Origin: an uncultured Hellea sp.
Lineage (GTDB): Bacteria > Pseudomonadota > Alphaproteobacteria > Caulobacterales > Maricaulaceae
Length of the DNA stretch: 46,168 nucleotides
Reading direction: 5' to 3'
NCBI GenBank assembly: GCA_938007935.1
Contig: CALLMD010000023.1
Span: forward strand, 1-46,168
Part shown: positions 42,629 through 46,168 of the stretch, piece by piece
Layout: each line of letters begins with the position of its first letter
Numbering within the stretch: the first letter of the stretch is position 1
Made by a program: the position numbers and the translations under genes
Notes under the pieces: model-generated
The model's database searches: none
Seen by the model: only the letters and a program-made list of their open reading frames with translations
Told to the model about the DNA's origin: nothing

Positions 42629-43391
42629 AGGCTTTTATCTTGATATTAGTGGCCTCAAGTTCATGGCGTATAAGCTTGGCCGTTTCGACGGCGCCGTCGC
42701 TATCGCCGTGTAGACAAAGCGTGCGCACGGCTATGTTTAGCTCAGCTCCACTCGCTGTCTTAATCGACTGATGCGTTACTAACGTCTTCGCTTGGTGTAG
42801 CCGTTCGCCTTGGTCTTTGATAACAGCGCCCTCTATGTCTCGGCTTTGCAAGTGACCATCATCTGTATAGCGGCGATCAATAAAACCTTCGGCGATGAAC
42901 TTCAAATTATGCAACTTCGCGGCTTTGCCCATTTCTGAATTTGGGGCACCCATAAAAATGAGAGCTGGGTCAATCATTGCAATGACTTGAGCTATTAGAT
43001 CCGCTTTTTCGCTATCTTTCACGGCGTCATTATAAAGAGCGCCATGGGGCTTCACATAGGCAATAAAGCTATCTTCATCGGACGCCACCTCGGCTAAAGT
43101 GGTTATTTGCTTGAGTAAGGAAATTTGTAGCTCCTTGGCCGATATTTCCGTGCCCAGTTTCAATGACTTTCGGCCAAAATTTGCCTTGTCAGGAAAAGAA
43201 GGGTGCGCGCCAATCGTTACGCCGTGACTTTGCGCCCCGCGTACCATGTGCCGCATAGATTGTGGGGTTCCTGCATGGCCGCCACAGGCAATGTTGGCCG
43301 AGCTAATATATTGCAACATAGCATATTCCGAAGCTGCCCATTCAGCGTTATCGGCTTCGCCTAAATCTGCATTTAAATCGATAAACTTCAT
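42612..43391 (-). CDS. pxpA: 5-oxoprolinase subunit PxpA (LamB/YcsF family)
   Basis: This is the first subunit of 5-oxoprolinase and the first gene of the operon. DLNADLGEADNAEWAASEYAML, SANIACGGHAGTPQSM, TIGAHPSFPDKANFGR, YVKPHGALYNDA and the end LCLHGDSDGAVETA are family hallmarks. Length 259 is normal. The enzyme recycles 5-oxoproline that forms spontaneously from glutamine. Confidence 0.94.
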   Translation of the reverse strand: MKFIDLNADLGEADNAEWAASEYAMLQYISSANIACGGHAGTPQSMRHMVRGAQSHGVTIGAHPSFPDKANFGRKSLKLGTEISAKELQISLLKQITTLAEVASDEDSFIAYVKPHGALYNDAVKDSEKADLIAQVIAMIDPALIFMGAPNSEMGKAAKLHNLKFIAEGFIDRRYTDDGHLQSRDIEGAVIKDQGERLHQAKTLVTHQSIKTASGAELNIAVRTLCLHGDSDGAVETAKLIRHELEATNIKIKAFANVA

Positions 43392-43449
43392 AAGAGCTTC
43401 CTAACAGTAATTTCTCATTTGGAAATTCAAATTTTGCAGTAAATGCGCG

Positions 43450-43878
43450 TTATGAGCGATATCTATTTACGGGCGGTAATCCCCAATAAGCGGCCGCCAA
43501 ATTTAAGATGTCAATTTCGCTTTTATGAAGATCAGCATCCGATGCTGAAATGTTTATGAGGGCTTTGAGTAAAGATTTTTTGGCTGGAAAGTCTTCTAAA
43601 GACAAAGCGATGTTCATAATAAAATTATCTGCTTTCTCACCTATCATGGATTGGACAATCGTTTCGCGTTTGAGTTCAAACCACTGCCTTAATAGCGCAT
43701 CATTCATGCCTATATCTTGCTTCATTTCGTGAGCGAGTAAGTGAGCATTTTTTTGAAAACATAGCACTTCATTTTCTAGCACAGTCTCGTCGGCTAATAG
43801 CACACATGCCATTAGCGTCAGAATATCGTTCCATGTATCTGGTGTGATTTTCACGGCAGTTCCAAAACCTATATTCAA
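43450..43878 (-). CDS. TerB-like helical protein
   Basis: A 142-residue, all-helical protein. The paired pattern VLLADETVLENEV in the first half and DADLHKSEIDILNLAAAYWGL in the second resembles the TerB fold, where acidic residues from two halves bind metal. The family was named for tellurite resistance, but lone copies like this have unknown roles. It is about 50 bp after pxpA on the same strand direction (upstream of it) and just downstream of the flavoprotein gene. Confidence 0.55.
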   Translation of the reverse strand: MNIGFGTAVKITPDTWNDILTLMACVLLADETVLENEVLCFQKNAHLLAHEMKQDIGMNDALLRQWFELKRETIVQSMIGEKADNFIMNIALSLEDFPAKKSLLKALINISASDADLHKSEIDILNLAAAYWGLPPVNRYRS

Positions 43879-43919
43879 AAACTAATGTGAGGATTTGACG
43901 TAATTTAATGAATTTTGCC

Positions 43920-45098
43920 TTAAACGGCGCGTCCGCAGGCATTGCCGCTCGCCCAAGCCCATTGGAAATTATGGCCACCTAAATGACCCGTGACATCAAC
44001 AACCTCGCCAATGAAATACAGGCCGGGAACACGTTTAGCTTCAAGTGTCTTGGACGAAAGCGCATCTGTATCAACGCCGCCCTTTGTGACCTCCGCTGTG
44101 CGGTATCCTTCGGTGCCAGCTGGTTTAATGCGCCATTCTTTCACCATTAAGGCAAGATTTATAAGCTGGGCATCGCTCATATCGGCGAGACGTTCTTGCT
44201 TGATGTTACTTGCAACAAATTCGGCCAGGCGCGTTGGTAGATATTGTGCGAGCCAGTTTTTAGGACTTTGCCGCGCGCTATCAATACGGGCTGTTTTCAA
44301 GGCATCTAAGATGTCTATATCGGGGGCGAGATCTATAGTGATAGCATCGCCCGCATTCCAATAAGAACTTATTTGTAAAATCGCGGGGCCAGACAGACCG
44401 CGATGCGTAAAAAGTAGGGCTTCGTCAAAGCTAGTAGCTTCATAATGTACGCGGCTATCTGTGCTGACTCCAGAGAGCGTTTTTAGCGGCTGTTTTAAGC
44501 CGTCAGTAAAGGTTAGGGGGACTAGAGCAGGGCTTGTGGGGACAATCGGAAGTCCAAATTTTTCGGCTATTTTATACCCATATCCCGTCGCGCCCATTTT
44601 CGGAATTGAGGTTCCACCGCAAGCGATAACAACTTTCTCGCAATTAATAGATTGATGTTGGGTGGTGACGACATATCCTGCTTCAAACTTTGCTATATCT
44701 AAAACTTCGGTTGAGACGCGTATTTGATTATCAGCATTTTCGCACTCGGTAAGCAGCATATCAATTATTTGCTGGCTGCGACCATCGCAAAAAAGCTGTC
44801 CTTTCGTTTTCTCATGCCAGGCAATTTTATAGTGGTTGACAAGATCAATGAAATCTTGCGGCGTATAACGCGACAGCGCCGATTTGCAAAAATGCGGATT
44901 ATTGGAAATAAAATTATCAGGCCCGCAATGAATATTGGTGAAGTTACAGCGTCCGCCGCCTGATATGCGTATTTTTTCACCCACTTTTTGGGCGTGATCA
45001 ATTATAAGCACTGACTTCCCGCGTGCGCCCGCAACCGCGCCGCACATTAAACCTGCCGCGCCCGCCCCTATAATTATGATGTCATATTGATAATCCAT
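43920..45098 (-). CDS. HI0933-family flavoprotein (BaiN-like NAD(P)/FAD oxidoreductase)
   Basis: The start at 45098 is preferred because the FAD motif YDIIIIGAGAAGLMCG then begins at residue 5 and GGAAAG precedes the ATG; the longer frame from 45152 adds 18 charged residues. RISGGGRCNFTN is the signature of the HI0933 group, and TEGYRTAEVTKGGV and GHNFQWAWASG are its C-terminal FAD-contact motifs. About 392 residues. The substrate is not known for most members. Confidence 0.88.
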   Translation of the reverse strand: MDYQYDIIIIGAGAAGLMCGAVAGARGKSVLIIDHAQKVGEKIRISGGGRCNFTNIHCGPDNFISNNPHFCKSALSRYTPQDFIDLVNHYKIAWHEKTKGQLFCDGRSQQIIDMLLTECENADNQIRVSTEVLDIAKFEAGYVVTTQHQSINCEKVVIACGGTSIPKMGATGYGYKIAEKFGLPIVPTSPALVPLTFTDGLKQPLKTLSGVSTDSRVHYEATSFDEALLFTHRGLSGPAILQISSYWNAGDAITIDLAPDIDILDALKTARIDSARQSPKNWLAQYLPTRLAEFVASNIKQERLADMSDAQLINLALMVKEWRIKPAGTEGYRTAEVTKGGVDTDALSSKTLEAKRVPGLYFIGEVVDVTGHLGGHNFQWAWASGNACGRAV

Positions 45099-45293
45099 AC
45101 TTTCCAAATCTAGTTCAACAATTTCCAAAGATTTTTTTTGCCTCAAAGGCAACCGCAGCGCGGGTTTTCATGTGGTCGAATCTAGGCATAAACAGGTCGT
45201 GCTTACTATGTGCTTACCAGTCCAACTCTCAACAAACGCCGAAAGTGCAGGGAGAGCTTAAGCTTTGATTTTATTAGCAAAAATGGTGCCCCC

Positions 45294-45312
45294 ACACAGC
45301 ACGATGCTGTGT
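45294..45312. repeat. Hairpin in a 320-bp gene-free stretch (45153-45472)
   Basis: ACACAGCA and TGCTGTGT form a perfect 8-bp stem around CGA. On the plus strand from about 45325 to 45490 there is an open, ATG-less frame (for example RLYVVGSNEITAPIIEAAY and FVGILDRLIAQEGYVL) that looks protein-like and may be a gene remnant. Apart from these I see nothing in the stretch. Confidence 0.4.
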
Positions 45313-45472
45313 AGAAATAAATATATAAAACAATAACTTAAGTAAGTCAAACTCGATTTCTGATCACTTTACAAAACGCCAGATTGATAGGCTCTATGTC
45401 GTCGGATCTAATGAAATTACAGCGCCCATTATTGAGGCGGCTTATATTCGGTTTGTCGGTATACTCGACAGA

Positions 45473-45961
45473 TTAATCGCGCAAGAAGGTTATGTGCTCG
45501 GCGCCCCAACCACCTGCGAGGAAAATAGTGGCATATTGTGTGAAATCGACATCATCGATTTTCAAAGAATTCATGACCTTCTTTTGGAAGGCACCGTCTT
45601 TGCGGGAGCGTTTGTCCGCCTCGGTGATAATCATGTATTTGTAAGACATTGGATCAATAGGGATTGAGCCGCCTTTAATACTGGCAACATCGACGCTCAT
45701 CCCTGCATCATGAAAGTCGTAATAGGGAACGGATAATTCCGATCCGAATACTCCGGTCTTCTTACCTTTGGTTTCTCCGGGTTTATTTAGAACGCCGTGA
45801 CTTGTGCTGATAATCAGCGCCTGTTTACCAGGCAATTCGTATCGCGGACCCTCATAATCAGGGTGAAGACCTTGCGACTTTAATATGGAGGGTAGAGCCG
45901 CCGCAAAGATAATTGCGCCCAGTATCAATAAGCCAAAGAGAATTAAAACTATCTTTTTCAT
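45473..45961 (-). pseudogene. Truncated DJ-1/PfpI-family protein
   Basis: The first 155 residues look like a membrane-anchored Hsp31/PfpI-type amidotransferase-fold protein: an N-terminal hydrophobic anchor (IVLILFGLLILGAIIFAAAL), then ALIISTSHGVLNKPGETKGKKTGVFGSELSVPYYDF, and YATIFLAGGWGA, where the family elbow and active-site Cys would follow. The frame then gives only EHITFLRD and a stop, about 60-70 residues too early and without the nucleophile Cys. The junction near 45500 also ends the protein-like plus-strand frame to its left, so a rearrangement rather than a point mutation is likely. Confidence 0.7.
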
Positions 45962-46009
45962 ACCATTAGTAAATAATATGGCACTATTAATGTCAATACA
46001 ATAATGACG

Positions 46010-46168
46010 TTATGCAATATCTTTGATGAGTGCTTGCACCATATGGGTCATTACCTTTTTAGTCTCTTTCAAAGACATATTTCTGTCTTCACGCAGACGC
46101 CGAACGGTCGAAAAACAGAGAATAGTATCCAGAGACAATAAAACTGTTTCATAGTCGGATATATCTGC
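46010..46168 (-). CDS. C-terminal 52 residues of a probable TetR-family regulator
   Basis: A minus-strand frame enters from the right edge and stops at 46012-46010. The visible part is helical: LLSLDTILCFSTVRRLREDRNMSLKETKKVMTHMVQALIKDI. It resembles the last helices of TetR-type ligand domains, but without the HTH this is a guess. The PfpI-like remnant starts 48 bp after it, and the two may have formed an operon. Confidence 0.4.
   Translation of the reverse strand, partial: ADISDYETVLLSLDTILCFSTVRRLREDRNMSLKETKKVMTHMVQALIKDIA

Noticed and set aside
43450..43878. Tellurite resistance operon
   Set aside because: Only a TerB-like fold is present, without terC, terD or other ter genes.

Overview
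The window reads as chromosomal DNA of a free-living alphaproteobacterium, most likely from the stalked or budding Maricaulales/Hyphomonadales side of the Caulobacter relatives. This is inferred from a SciP-type CtrA regulator (DUF1153), clustered GANTC sites next to it, a PstA with the long alphaproteobacterial periplasmic insert, a charged TonB/TolA-like protein, a phosphate-selective porin and moderate GC content. No species assignment is possible from the sequence alone.

Region 1 (1-10.6 kb) is a phosphate regulon. After the 3' end of a pterin-dependent methyltransferase come phoR, pstS, pstC, pstA, pstB, phoU and phoB, all on the plus strand with overlapping or nearly abutting genes. A tandem array of 11-bp Pho-box units lies before pstS, and a second three-unit array lies before a divergently placed OprO/OprP-type porin. 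Outer-membrane entry, high-affinity uptake and the PhoR/PhoB circuit are therefore probably co-controlled. A rhodanese lipoprotein, a PhzF-family isomerase and an unrecognised exported beta-rich protein lie between. Region 2 (10.6-14.4 kb) is a divergent glpK/glpD pair, with a sterol-desaturase-family hydroxylase directly abutting glpD.

Region 3 (14.4-16.5 kb) is the most unusual part. It holds an 800-bp gap with a potentially structured RNA, then two inverted pairs of REP-like palindromes around a single-domain GIY-YIG nuclease gene. The outermost palindrome forms the end of a truncated lipocalin gene. Two small genes of unknown function follow.

Region 4 (16.5-25.5 kb) carries uvrB, a GbsR regulator with two DUF4166 genes, sciP divergent from mnmA with CtrA-like and GANTC sites between them, a dodecin, a 51-residue membrane protein and a thiolase. 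Region 5 (25.6-33.8 kb) has a TetR / PF10118 / styrene-oxide-isomerase-like operon with a palindromic operator, a Tat-exported dienelactone hydrolase, an unrecognised lipoprotein, a SulP transporter, an ABC-F ATPase and an AT-rich orphan lipoprotein.

Region 6 (33.9-46.2 kb) contains an FMN glutamate-synthase-family protein, a YebC protein, a START-like protein, a large Pro/charged TonB-like protein, a 27-residue membrane peptide, a pxpABC-pabBC operon (5-oxoproline breakdown plus a fused aminodeoxychorismate synthase/lyase), a TerB-like protein, an HI0933-family flavoprotein, a truncated DJ-1/PfpI gene and the end of a probable TetR regulator.
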